A DNA stretch of 64,000 bases, taken from NCBI GenBank assembly GCA_039934035.1, contig JBDTMZ010000004.1, positions 1 through 64,000 of the forward strand, in the 5' to 3' direction. Shown one piece after another: positions 25,606 to 34,287 of this stretch (positions within the stretch are counted from its first letter, which is position 1; every line of letters begins with the position of its first letter). Below the pieces are notes generated by a model that was not told where the DNA came from, did not search any database, and saw only the letters and a list, made by a program, of their open reading frames with translations. The DNA comes from Solibacter sp039934035. GTDB taxonomy: Bacteria; Acidobacteriota; Terriglobia; Bryobacterales; Bryobacteraceae. The position numbers and the translations under genes were made by a program.

Positions 25606-27647
25606 GATTCCTACCGGCATTCCTCATCGTGGTTGCGGGTTTTGCGCAACAGCCGGCGCCGCAAGCCAAACCAGAAGAAAAGGCTGCGGAGACTGCCGCC
25701 AAGGCGGCTGACCAGGCTAAGCCGGCTGAAACGGCTCCCGCGAAGGCAGAGGAGGCGGCTGCCTCGCCAGCGTCGTCCAGCGAGCAATGGTTCACCGGCA
25801 GTTTCGATTTCGGCTATCGCTGGGTCGGCGACATACGCGGCAGCGAACCCACCTATCGCAGTTTCGTCAATCTGGGAGAGGGTCCGAAACTCACCGGCAT
25901 GGATTTTACGATCACCGATCCCAAGCACCGGCTCTTCGACCGTATCGATGCCCACGGCTATGCATGGGGCGGAGATCCTTATAATACGGCGCACGTGCTG
26001 GTGACCAAGCATGGCCTCTACAACCTGACCGGCGATTATCGCAATATCGCGTACTTCAACGCGCTGCCTTCGTTCGCCAACCCGCTGGCGCCGCGCGGCT
26101 TCAACGAGCGTGCGTTCGATACCCACCGAAAGACCAGCACGGTAGAACTGGAACTGTTCCCCGGCGCGCACTTCAAACCGTTTTTTGAGTGGGAACACAA
26201 TTCTGGCTACGGCAACGGTGTAGGGACGTGGGTTCAGGATACGGTGAACGACTACGCGGTTCCGCTGCTTCTTCGTGATAGCACGGAGAATTACCACGGT
26301 GGCTTCCATTTGGAAAACAATCGCTGGCACGTCACGGGCGAGGTGGGCGGTACCACTTATAAAGGGGACGATCAGGCCAGCTTCAGCGGTACGCACTATG
26401 GCGACCGGACGGGGACGGTGGGCGGCCAAACCATGCAGTTGAACGGGCTGACCCAACACTATGGCACGCGCGGTTCCAGCAAGTATGTCAAAGCCGTTGG
26501 ATCGGGCAGCCCCACTTCGTGGATGACGCTGTACGGGCAGTATACGTATAGCAAACTCGACACGGACACAAACTACTTCGACAACGCCAACGGCAATTTC
26601 GCCCTCCTGAGTTCGCTGTTGATCTATAGCTCCCAGTACAACATCGGGTGGGCTTGGGCAAGCGCGCCGCATACGCTGGCCAATGCCGGGATGGAGATCC
26701 GTCCCTTCAAACGGCTGCGCATCGTCGAATCGGCCACCACCAACCGGTACGACACCACCACCTACAGCACCCTGACGCAGCAGATCATTGCCAGCCCGCA
26801 GGCGAGCTATCCGGCGCTGGTGACGGCGCTGAGCACGCCGCAGGCGGTGCACTACAACCAGCAGCAAATGGAAGGCATCTTCGACGTAACGTCGAAAATC
26901 ACTCTGCGCGGCGGCTATCGTTACGTATGGGGCGACGCCACCGTGCGCGCCGGCGAGCTGGATCAGAGCGGTCCCTCGCGCTCCCAGGAACTAAAGCAGC
27001 ATGTGGGGCTGGCGGGAGCCACCGTACGTCCCATCCAGAAACTCTCCCTCAATCTGGACTACGAAGGCGCGTCTACCGACCAGAACTACTTCCGCACCAG
27101 CCTGTACAACTATCACCGGGTTCGCGCGCGAGCGAAATTCCAGGCGCTGACGTCGCTCATGTTCCAGGCGAACTTCGGGTTGCTCGACAATCGGAATCCC
27201 ACGCCCGACGTTCAGTACAGCTTCGAAAGCCGCGACAATTCGCTGGCGGCTTTCTGGACCCCGGCCGGCGGCAAGCGCGTAAGCGTGATGGCGGAATACA
27301 ACCGTTCCTCGGTTTACTCCAGCATTAATTATCTGCTGCTCCCGTTCTATACGCCGTCGGTTTCGATTTACCGGGACAACGCGCATACCGCCAGTTCGAC
27401 CATCGACATCACGCTGCCGGCCATCGGCGGCGTGGCGGCGAAACTCACCGCCGGCGGATCGCTGTTCATTTCAGCGGGCTCGCGGTCAACGCACTACTTC
27501 CAGCCCCTCGGCAGGCTTTCGCTGCCGATCCACAAGAACGTACAATGGAACTCCGAATGGCGGTATTACGGGTACGGCGAACCCATGTACTGGTATGAAG
27601 GGTTCCGGGTGCACACATTTATGACCGGGCTCAGGATTAGCAAATAG
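25602..27647 (+). CDS. MtrB-like outer-membrane beta-barrel protein
   Basis: A 681-residue protein with signal peptide MRFLPAFLIVVAGFAQ, an Ala/Lys/Glu linker of about 40 residues, and then a long series of alternating amphipathic strands with aromatic ends (for example HGLYNLTGDYRNIAYF, WMTLYGQYTYSKLDTDTNYF, ITLRGGYRYVWGDATV, EWRYYGYGEPMYWYEGF), ending in FMTGLRISK. Size and strand pattern match MtrB/PioB porins, which sheathe an MtrA-like cytochrome. The CxxC near the N-terminus of Shewanella MtrB is absent. Start overlaps the MtrA-like stop by four bases, implying coupled synthesis in a fixed ratio. The barrel nature is inferred from pattern and context, as these proteins diverge strongly. 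Confidence 0.8.
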   Translation: MRFLPAFLIVVAGFAQQPAPQAKPEEKAAETAAKAADQAKPAETAPAKAEEAAASPASSSEQWFTGSFDFGYRWVGDIRGSEPTYRSFVNLGEGPKLTGMDFTITDPKHRLFDRIDAHGYAWGGDPYNTAHVLVTKHGLYNLTGDYRNIAYFNALPSFANPLAPRGFNERAFDTHRKTSTVELELFPGAHFKPFFEWEHNSGYGNGVGTWVQDTVNDYAVPLLLRDSTENYHGGFHLENNRWHVTGEVGGTTYKGDDQASFSGTHYGDRTGTVGGQTMQLNGLTQHYGTRGSSKYVKAVGSGSPTSWMTLYGQYTYSKLDTDTNYFDNANGNFALLSSLLIYSSQYNIGWAWASAPHTLANAGMEIRPFKRLRIVESATTNRYDTTTYSTLTQQIIASPQASYPALVTALSTPQAVHYNQQQMEGIFDVTSKITLRGGYRYVWGDATVRAGELDQSGPSRSQELKQHVGLAGATVRPIQKLSLNLDYEGASTDQNYFRTSLYNYHRVRARAKFQALTSLMFQANFGLLDNRNPTPDVQYSFESRDNSLAAFWTPAGGKRVSVMAEYNRSSVYSSINYLLLPFYTPSVSIYRDNAHTASSTIDITLPAIGGVAAKLTAGGSLFISAGSRSTHYFQPLGRLSLPIHKNVQWNSEWRYYGYGEPMYWYEGFRVHTFMTGLRISK

Positions 27648-27657
27648 GAGACCAGCA

Positions 27658-28758
27658 ATGTTCATGCTTCGAGTGATGGCTGCGGGAGCGCTGGTAGTCT
27701 GGAGTGCGCTGGCGGCGGGGGTGGTTGCCGGGGACGCCAAGCGCGGCGAGCAGCTTTTCACCAGCGAGCAGTGCGTTCAGTGCCACAGCCTAAAAGGGAA
27801 AGGCGGCACTCTGGCGCCCGATCTGGCTCGCCGGGTGGATCGCGACTACACGCCTTCGGTGATGGCCAGCCTGATGTGGAACCACGCGCCCGCGATGTGG
27901 GCGGCGATGGAGAAGCAGGGCGTCAAGAGATCCAGCATGACTCCGGAGAAAGCGGCCGACCTGTTCGCCTATTTCGTGTCGGCGCGCTATTTCGAGAAAC
28001 CCGGCGACGCGGCGCGCGGCAAACTGGCGTTTGGGACGCACAAGTGCGCGGGATGCCACGGGATCACGACTTCGCCTGTGGGGGAAGCGCCGCCGATTGC
28101 GAAATGGGAGTCGCTGGCCGACCCGGTGATTCTGGCGCAGCAGATGTGGAATCACGGTCCGAAAATGCGCGCGGAGTTCGCCAAGCGCAAGCTGGCATGG
28201 GGCAAAATCACCGGGCAGGAATTAACGGATATGTTGGTCTACCTGCGGAATCTGCCGGAGACGCGCGATCTGCCCAGGACCTTCTCGTTCCAGCCTTCGG
28301 AAGCGGGCGAGAAGCTGTTCGCCTCTAAAGGGTGCGTCGAATGCCACACCGGCAAGCGCGCGCTCGAAGTGTTGCTCAAGAACCAGACGTTGACCGAAAT
28401 TGCAGTGGATATGTGGAACCACCAGCCCAGCATGAAGAATCCGCCGCCGACCTTCGAAAAGGACGAGATGTCGCAGATCATTTCCTACATCTGGGCGAAG
28501 CAGTATTTCCGCGGCAACGGCAATGCCACGCGGGGCAAGAACGTGTTCGCGGCGAAGAGTTGCGCGTCCTGCCACGAGGCCGGAGCGGCGCCCAAGCTCG
28601 CCAAGGGGAGTGACGCGCATTCCGACATCACCATGGTGGCAGCGCTGTGGGATCACGGTCCGACGATGCTGGCGTCGATGAAGGCGAAGAATCTCGCATG
28701 GCCGCGCTTTACGCCGCAGGAAATGGCGGACGTGATCGCGTACCTGAATTCGCTATAA
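27658..28758 (+). CDS. Tetraheme cytochrome c with four tandem units
   Basis: A 366-residue exported protein (signal RVMAAGALVVWSALAAGVVA) with four CXXCH sites: CVQCH, CAGCH, CVECH and CASCH. Each heme site is followed about 40-60 residues later by a repeated motif: LMWNHAPAM, QMWNHGPKM, DMWNHQPSM and LWDHGPTM, each then followed by a helix with (D/E)(M/L)xxxIxYL. The protein is therefore four class I-like cytochrome domains in two long pairs. The Met of each WNHxPxM is a candidate sixth heme ligand. TAGGAG at 27646-27651 precedes the ATG, 10 bp after the barrel stop, so it belongs to the operon and could deliver electrons in the periplasm to the MtrA-like protein. Confidence 0.85.
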   Translation: MFMLRVMAAGALVVWSALAAGVVAGDAKRGEQLFTSEQCVQCHSLKGKGGTLAPDLARRVDRDYTPSVMASLMWNHAPAMWAAMEKQGVKRSSMTPEKAADLFAYFVSARYFEKPGDAARGKLAFGTHKCAGCHGITTSPVGEAPPIAKWESLADPVILAQQMWNHGPKMRAEFAKRKLAWGKITGQELTDMLVYLRNLPETRDLPRTFSFQPSEAGEKLFASKGCVECHTGKRALEVLLKNQTLTEIAVDMWNHQPSMKNPPPTFEKDEMSQIISYIWAKQYFRGNGNATRGKNVFAAKSCASCHEAGAAPKLAKGSDAHSDITMVAALWDHGPTMLASMKAKNLAWPRFTPQEMADVIAYLNSL

Positions 28759-28854
28759 GGGCGATACGCGGGCGCGCCAGGACACTGCTGAGGAACACCA
28801 GCTCGCGAGGCTCGCGCGCCGCGCGCAGTCCGCGTCAGCCGGTTCTTAAAAAGC

Positions 28855-28889
28855 ATTTCACGCCAAGGCGCCAAGCTCGCCAAGGAAAG
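28855..28889. repeat. CGCCAAG-type short repeat
   Basis: TTCACGCCAAGGCGCCAAG continues as CTCGCCAAGGAAAG, a tandem of CGCCAAG units. This sequence type is common as a dispersed intergenic element in soil bacterial genomes. It lies in the 745-bp gap between the cytochrome operon and the EF-G gene. Confidence 0.4.
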
Positions 28890-28940
28890 TTTCGAGATCG
28901 CTTGCAACCGCCCGGTGTTCCCCCCTGAATCGCACATGCT

Positions 28941-29029
28941 TTGGTGGGATGGACGATCGCCTTTCGTCGTCCGTCCGCACTGCTTCGAAGCGCGAACAGG
29001 CCACAAAAGACGATGGCCTGTTCCACCCC
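28941..29029 (-). repeat. Family 1 bipartite REP-like element, intact copy B
   Basis: On the minus strand: GGTGGAACAGGCCATCGTCT, loop, TGGCCTGTTC, then the palindrome-like GCTTCGAAGC, then an inverted second half ending in GATCGTCCATCCCACC. Each half folds on itself and the two halves are inverted relatives. It matches copy D at 47142-47229 over its whole length. Confidence 0.7.
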
Positions 29030-29160
29030 AAGGCGGCGCGAACTTTCCTGGCGGCTGCGCCGGCGCTCCCAGTTGGCCAGCACGATACTACAACTGACCC
29101 AAGGGCACCGGTGATTCAATCCGGCCCCAAGGAGAAGAGCCGCTTGAGTTTCCCCGCGGT

Positions 29161-29358
29161 CTACCAGGGGTTCCACAGCTCCGGGTTGTGCAGCAGCGCC
29201 TGTGTCAGTGGCGGCAATTCGGTTCCCCGCGCCAGAAACGGGTGGCCGCCAGAGTCGAGCACGCGGTTCCCTGCGATGCGGAACGGGCCGTGCGGAGCAG
29301 GTGTGAGACCGGCGGAAAGCCAGGCGGCTCAGAGGAGGAATAACCCGGGAAGACGCAT
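29161..29358 (-). pseudogene. Decayed secreted glycoside-hydrolase-like gene fragment
   Basis: From ATG 29358 on the minus strand the frame reads MRLPGLFLL, an in-frame TGA, then AAWLSAGLTPAPHGPFRIAG, NRVLDSGGHPFLARGTELPP, LTQALLHNPELWNPW and stop. If the TGA was once TGG the first part is a normal signal peptide. FRIAGNRVLDSGGHPFLARGTEL resembles the N-terminus of secreted family 5-like glycoside hydrolases (F-x-V-x-G-xx-(I/L)-x-D-xx-GxP-xx-x-RG). The rest of such an enzyme (300 or more residues) is missing. So this is a nonsense-mutated, truncated remnant. Family naming is tentative. Confidence 0.5.
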
Positions 29359-29503
29359 GGCCCTTCGCCCACAGGGTAGCACCCGCCAAAGGCAGGCCGG
29401 GTTAAGAGGCGCAGGTCACAAAACATGAGTGGCCCGTTCCGGTTTGGCTACGCCACCGTACCAGACCACGTGTTACTATTCCGTTTCGAAAAGGAGCACG
29501 CCC

Positions 29504-31600
29504 GTGAAAGTCTACGAAAGCAAGGATATTCGGAACGTTGGTGTAGTGGGCCACGGCGATTCCGGCAAGACGACGCTCACTGCCGGGTTGCTCTTCACCG
29601 CCGGAGCTACGAACCGCCTCCTCCGAGTCGATGAGGGCAACACGATCACTGATTTTGACGATGAAGAAATTCAGCGCAAAATCACGATCTCCACTGCCAT
29701 CGCCGTGGCCGAATGGAAGAAGACTAAAATAAACATCCTCGACACACCGGGGTACAACATCTTCATCAACGACACGCGCGCCGCGCTGGTAGCCGCCGAC
29801 GCCGCACTTATCGTGGTGGATGGCGTAGCCGGCGTGGAAGTGCAGACCGAGAAGGTGTGGGCGTTCGCGGAGGAATACAAACTTCCTCGCGCGGTGGTGG
29901 TGAACAAACTCGACCGGGAACGCTCCGATTTCGACCGTGCGCTGGCCTCGATTCAGGAGATTTTCGGGCGGATCGCGGTGCCGATCCACTTCCCGATGGG
30001 CAAGGAACGCGAATTCAAAGGCGTCATCGATCTGATTCGCATGCGGGCGTTCACCTATACACCCGATGGCGATGGCAAGGGCAAGGAAGGCGACATTCCC
30101 GCCGAATACGCCGATGCCGCGCAGACCGCCCACGAAGCCCTCGTGGAGATGGTCGCCGAAGGCAACGACGCCTACATGGAAGAGTTCTTCGAGAAGGGCA
30201 CGCTGCCCGCCGAGCACATCCTGGACGGGATGCGCACCGGCGTCCGCGAACTGCGCATCTTCCCCGTGATGTGCGCCGCTGCCAACCACAACATCGGCAG
30301 CGACCTGATTCTCGATCTGATTGTGGAAGACATGCCGAACCCCACCGAGCGCGGCGAAATCACTGCCTTCGTCAACGGCGTGGAAGCGCACCGTCCGGTG
30401 CAGGAAAGCGATCTGTGCTCGGCGTACGTCTTCAAGACGACGGCCGATCCGTTCGCGGGACGGATCAACTACTTCCGCGTGGATACCGGCGTAGTTAAGA
30501 ATGATGCGACCCTCAATAACGTAAATAAGAGCACGCAGGAACGCCTCGCCCACCTTAGTTCCCCGAACGGAAAAACCCTGAATCCGGTCACCGAACTGCA
30601 CGCCGGTGATATCGGCGCAGTGGCTAAGCTGAAGGATACGTTGACCGGCGACACGCTGGCCGAGAAGGGTTTCGACATCACCTATCCGCCGGTCAAACTG
30701 CCGGAGCCCTCCATCGCCTTCGCGATTGAAGCTAAATCGCGGAACGATGAGGATCGTATGGGTAATGCGGTGCACCGCTTGTTGGAAGAAGACCAGTCGC
30801 TGCGCTTCTACCGCGATCCGCAGACCCGCGAGTTCCTGCTGGCGGGCAGCGGCCAGCAGCACGTGGAAATCGTGGTCAGCCGGCTGAAGAAGCGCTATGG
30901 CGTGGACGTGACGCTGAAGGCGCCGAAGATTCCCTATCGCGAAACCATCCGCGGCAGGGCCGATGTCCAGGGCCGCCACAAGAAGCAGACCGGCGGACAC
31001 GGGCAGTTCGGCGATTGCTGGATCAAGGTGGAACCGCTGCCCCGCGGCAGCAATTTCGAGTTCGCCAACGAGATTTTCGGCGGCTCGATTCCCAGGAACT
31101 TCATCCCGGCGGTGGAAAAGGGCATCGTCGATGCCGCGGCAGTCGGCTTCCTGGCCGGGTTTCCGATGGTGGATTTCAAGGTCACCGTCTACGACGGTTC
31201 CTATCACGACGTCGATTCCAGCGAACTGGCGTTCAAACTGGCCGCGCGCAAAGCGTTCAAGGCTGCCATGGCAGTGGCAAAACCTGCACTGCTCGAACCC
31301 GTCATGAATGCGGAGATTCAGGCGCCGGTGGAATACGCTGGCGATCTGATGGGCGATTTGAACAGCCGCCGCGGTCGCATCGCGGGTATGGATACCAAGG
31401 GAGCGACGCAGTTTATCCGCGCCCAGGTGCCCATGTCAGAGATGTTAAACTATCAGAGTGACCTGACGGCTATGACTCAAGGCCGTGCCAGCTTCACGAT
31501 GGAGTTCGATCACTACGATTATGTTCCGCAGTTGCAGGCGGACAAAGTGATCGCGGCCGCCAAGGCGGCCAAAACGGGCGAAGAGGAAGAAGAAGAATAG
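29504..31600 (+). CDS. Elongation factor G paralogue (EF-G2-like GTPase)
   Basis: A 698-residue translational GTPase with EF-G domain order. P-loop GHGDSGKT at residues 16-23 (canonical EF-G has AHIDAGKT), switch II D80-T-P-G-Y84 (canonical DTPGH), and N134-K-L-D137. The Tyr in place of the catalytic His is shared by the EF-G2 subfamily (Thermus EF-G-2, mycobacterial FusA2), which has reduced or no ribosome-stimulated GTPase. Domain IV/V motifs GRHKKQTGGHGQFGDCWIKV, split by a turn, and RRGRIAGMDTKGATQFIRAQVPMSEM are retained. GTG 29504 with AAGGAG at 29491-29496 is the start; the frame upstream is not conserved. It stands alone, away from rpsL-rpsG-tufA, which also suggests a paralogue. The end is poly-Glu. 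Confidence 0.88.
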   Translation: MKVYESKDIRNVGVVGHGDSGKTTLTAGLLFTAGATNRLLRVDEGNTITDFDDEEIQRKITISTAIAVAEWKKTKINILDTPGYNIFINDTRAALVAADAALIVVDGVAGVEVQTEKVWAFAEEYKLPRAVVVNKLDRERSDFDRALASIQEIFGRIAVPIHFPMGKEREFKGVIDLIRMRAFTYTPDGDGKGKEGDIPAEYADAAQTAHEALVEMVAEGNDAYMEEFFEKGTLPAEHILDGMRTGVRELRIFPVMCAAANHNIGSDLILDLIVEDMPNPTERGEITAFVNGVEAHRPVQESDLCSAYVFKTTADPFAGRINYFRVDTGVVKNDATLNNVNKSTQERLAHLSSPNGKTLNPVTELHAGDIGAVAKLKDTLTGDTLAEKGFDITYPPVKLPEPSIAFAIEAKSRNDEDRMGNAVHRLLEEDQSLRFYRDPQTREFLLAGSGQQHVEIVVSRLKKRYGVDVTLKAPKIPYRETIRGRADVQGRHKKQTGGHGQFGDCWIKVEPLPRGSNFEFANEIFGGSIPRNFIPAVEKGIVDAAAVGFLAGFPMVDFKVTVYDGSYHDVDSSELAFKLAARKAFKAAMAVAKPALLEPVMNAEIQAPVEYAGDLMGDLNSRRGRIAGMDTKGATQFIRAQVPMSEMLNYQSDLTAMTQGRASFTMEFDHYDYVPQLQADKVIAAAKAAKTGEEEEEE

Positions 31601-31607
31601 GGATACA

Positions 31608-31638
31608 GCCCCGTGTGTGGGTGACACACACGCGGGGC
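31608..31638 (+). terminator. Strong stem-loop after the EF-G gene
   Basis: GCCCCG-TGTGTG pairs with CACACA-CGCGGGGC around a five-base loop, immediately after the EF-G stop. There is no T-tract, so it may be a factor-dependent end or a stabilising 3' structure. A partial echo (CCGTGTGTGAG) occurs near 31669. Confidence 0.5.
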
Positions 31639-31750
31639 GAATTCCCCCGGCGGCGGTTGCAATTCGTACCGTGTGTGAGTTAGGCTTTTAAGGTCATTAA
31701 CGGGTTAACGCCCACAGAAGTACTTTATTTTCATAGTTTGAGGCGGTGGG

Positions 31751-33439
31751 ATGGAAGTACGAACCTCGACTTTCGGTATTTTAACGCTGTGTGCGGCTGC
31801 AATTCTGACCCCCGGCTGCGGGTACAATCAGCAATCCAGATTCCAAATGTCCTTCCTGCCACCGGCCCCCAAAGGCGCCGCGCTGGACATCGAATTACCT
31901 GAACCTCCCCCTACACAACACAATGCGTATTTCGGCGCGGATATTCCCGTTGTCATTGTGAATACCGCGATGGCGGCGCAGAAACGCCCCCAGGGCGACC
32001 AGACGATCCAGAACGCTCAGCGGCGCTTCCAGACTGGCAAGCGGTTTTACCAGACCAACGATCTGGTCAGCGCGCGTCGGGAGTTCGACAGAGCGATCGA
32101 CATGATGCTGGAAGCCAGCGAGCAGGGGCTGATCGACCGGCAGCAGTACGAGCGCCAATTGGACGAAATGGTCGACCAGATCCACCGCTACGACCTTGCA
32201 TCGATGGGCGCGGCGGCGGATGTGGAACAGGGAAGGTTCGAAAAAGCACCGTTGGAAGACATTCTGACGATGACATTCCCGGTGGATCCTAAACTGAAGG
32301 ACAAGGTGCGGGAGCAGGTGGCGGCCACCACCTCGCAATTGCCGTTGTCGGTGACCGACGCGGTGCTGAGCTACATCAACTATTTCTCCAATCGCGGGCA
32401 CAAGACGCTGCTGTTCGGGTTGCAGCGCTCCGGGAAGTATCGCCCGATGATTCAGCGGATTCTGGATGAAGAAGGGATTCCGCAGGAGCTCATTCACCTG
32501 GCGCAGGCCGAATCGGGCTTCATTCCGCGCGCGGTATCGCGGGCGGCGGCGGGCGGCATGTGGCAGTTCCTGAAGTGGCGGGGCAACGAGTACGGCCTGA
32601 AGCAGACGGCCTATACGGATGACCGCATGGATCCGGAAAAGGCGACGCGCGCGGCGGCTCGCCATCTGCGCGATCTGTATCATGAGTTTGGCGACTGGTA
32701 CCTGGCCATCGCGGCGTACAACTGCGGTCCCGTGAACGTGGAGAAGGCAGTCGAGCGCACCGGCTATGCGGATTTCTGGGAATTGCGTTCCCGCGGTGCG
32801 CTGCCGGCCGAGACCACCAACTACGTGCCCATCATTCTGGCCATGACCATCATGGAAAAGAATGCGGCGGAGTACGGCATCGAAGGCTTCGCACTCGATC
32901 CGCCGCTGGAATACGACACGGTGGAAACCACCGCGCCCACCAGTCTGACCCTGGTGGCCGACATTCTGGACCTTCCCTATTCGGAAGTGGCGTCGCTGAA
33001 TCCGGCCAGTCTGCGCGGCATGGTGCCGGAGAATTACCCGGTCCATGTGCCGAAGGGCACGGGCAATCAATTGTCGGCGGCCATGCAGATGATTCCGGCG
33101 AGCAGTCTGGATTCCTGGCGTATGCACCGCGTGTCGGCGGGCGAGACGCTCTCGGCCGTTGCCAAGCGGTATGGCGTGACGCCGTCGAACATCGTTTCTG
33201 CCAACCGTATGGAGACCGCCGAGGCGCTGGAAGGCGACCGGCTGCTGATTCCGTCGATGCAGCGGATTCAGGCGGCGCAGTTGGCACCGGCGACGACGAC
33301 GAAGTCGAAGTCGAAGTCGAAGAAGACCACCACGGCTTCGGCGCGGCGGAAAAGCGGCACGAAGCGCACGACGACGGCGTCTACCACGCGGAAGTCTCCC
33401 TCCAGGGGAGCGCTAGTGTCACGCAATTCCGGAAACTAA
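31751..33439 (+). CDS. MltD-like lytic transglycosylase with LysM domain
   Basis: A 562-residue murein hydrolase that cleaves glycan strands with formation of 1,6-anhydro-muramic acid. N-terminal export signal ends in LTPGCGYNQ, a near-lipobox, so it is probably an outer-membrane lipoprotein. A TPR-like helical region (RFQTGKRFYQTNDLVSARREF) precedes the SLT domain, with catalytic E254 in HLAQAESGFIPRAVS, then AAGGMWQF and AIAAYNCGPVNVEKAV. A LysM domain lies near residues 459-501 (HRVSAGETLSAVAKRYGV). The tail is a Lys/Thr/Ser-rich low-complexity stretch (TKSKSKSKKTTTASARRKSG). Its neighbours give no operon. Confidence 0.88.
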   Translation: MEVRTSTFGILTLCAAAILTPGCGYNQQSRFQMSFLPPAPKGAALDIELPEPPPTQHNAYFGADIPVVIVNTAMAAQKRPQGDQTIQNAQRRFQTGKRFYQTNDLVSARREFDRAIDMMLEASEQGLIDRQQYERQLDEMVDQIHRYDLASMGAAADVEQGRFEKAPLEDILTMTFPVDPKLKDKVREQVAATTSQLPLSVTDAVLSYINYFSNRGHKTLLFGLQRSGKYRPMIQRILDEEGIPQELIHLAQAESGFIPRAVSRAAAGGMWQFLKWRGNEYGLKQTAYTDDRMDPEKATRAAARHLRDLYHEFGDWYLAIAAYNCGPVNVEKAVERTGYADFWELRSRGALPAETTNYVPIILAMTIMEKNAAEYGIEGFALDPPLEYDTVETTAPTSLTLVADILDLPYSEVASLNPASLRGMVPENYPVHVPKGTGNQLSAAMQMIPASSLDSWRMHRVSAGETLSAVAKRYGVTPSNIVSANRMETAEALEGDRLLIPSMQRIQAAQLAPATTTKSKSKSKKTTTASARRKSGTKRTTTASTTRKSPSRGALVSRNSGN

Positions 33440-33517
33440 CGCTTCGACCCAATATTCCTACGACCGGGCCTTGCGCTGCCGCATCCTGGCAGTCTAGACC
33501 AGGATCGAGGGAATCGC

Positions 33518-34192
33518 ATGAAATCGTTAACTGCCGTGGCCGTAGTCATTTGTGGATCGCTTCACTGTCTTTCAGCCCAGGAGGCCAATCCGGCTCTGCT
33601 GCGGGAAGCCGATGCGGTTCGCCTGGTGTTGGCCCTCCACAAAGCGCGGCTGAGCGCTTACTCCTGGACCGAGCATATCGAGGTCCGGGTTAAAGAAGAC
33701 CTCAGGACCACGAGCGAGTTCTTTTGCCGCTACAACTCCAAGGGTGAGGTTGTCCGGACGGCCAAACCCGGTCCGGACGATCAGAAGCACGCCAAGCGTC
33801 GCAAGAACTCGAAGACAGACGATTATATCGAGCGAGCGATCAGTCTCATCCGCAATTACCTGCCGCCGGACCCTGATCGCATAGAGGCGATGCTGCTGAA
33901 CGGCACTGCGTCGTTGGGGCCGACGGAGTCGGGAAAGTCGGCGATCCGCTTTGAGCGCTATTTTATGGCGGGCGATGTCATGACCTTTCAGTACGACCCG
34001 GTCTCGAAAGTCCTGCTTCATGTCTCGATTACGGCCACACTGGGAAAAAAGAAGGATCCCGTGACTTTGCAGGCTGAATTCGAGCCCCTGCCGGACAAAA
34101 CCGTGCACATGACTTCCAGCTTGTTGGATGCCAAGAAGCAGAATGTCCAGGTGAAGACGACCAACATTGAGTATCAGAAGATTGGGGATTGA
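33518..34192 (+). CDS. Secreted hypothetical protein, 224 residues
   Basis: Signal peptide KSLTAVAVVICGSLHCLSAQ is followed by a soluble, Lys-rich beta/alpha domain. Visible stretches: SAYSWTEHIEVRVKEDLRTT, IRFERYFMAGDVMTFQYDP, LLHVSITATLGKKKDPVTLQ, and VQVKTTNIEYQKIGD. The pattern of a long curved sheet recalls LolA/LolB-like or outer-membrane lipoprotein-sorting folds, but I cannot assign a family. It has its own short upstream region (78 bp after the transglycosylase) and is not clearly in an operon. Confidence 0.6.
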   Translation: MKSLTAVAVVICGSLHCLSAQEANPALLREADAVRLVLALHKARLSAYSWTEHIEVRVKEDLRTTSEFFCRYNSKGEVVRTAKPGPDDQKHAKRRKNSKTDDYIERAISLIRNYLPPDPDRIEAMLLNGTASLGPTESGKSAIRFERYFMAGDVMTFQYDPVSKVLLHVSITATLGKKKDPVTLQAEFEPLPDKTVHMTSSLLDAKKQNVQVKTTNIEYQKIGD

Positions 34193-34287
34193 GGTGGCGC
34201 GGCCGTGCTGGCACTGCTTCGTGCCACCGAGCGAAGTTCGCCAGTGCCCGCTTCGCTGGGGTAGCCGGTCTGGAGGCTGCCGCAGGC

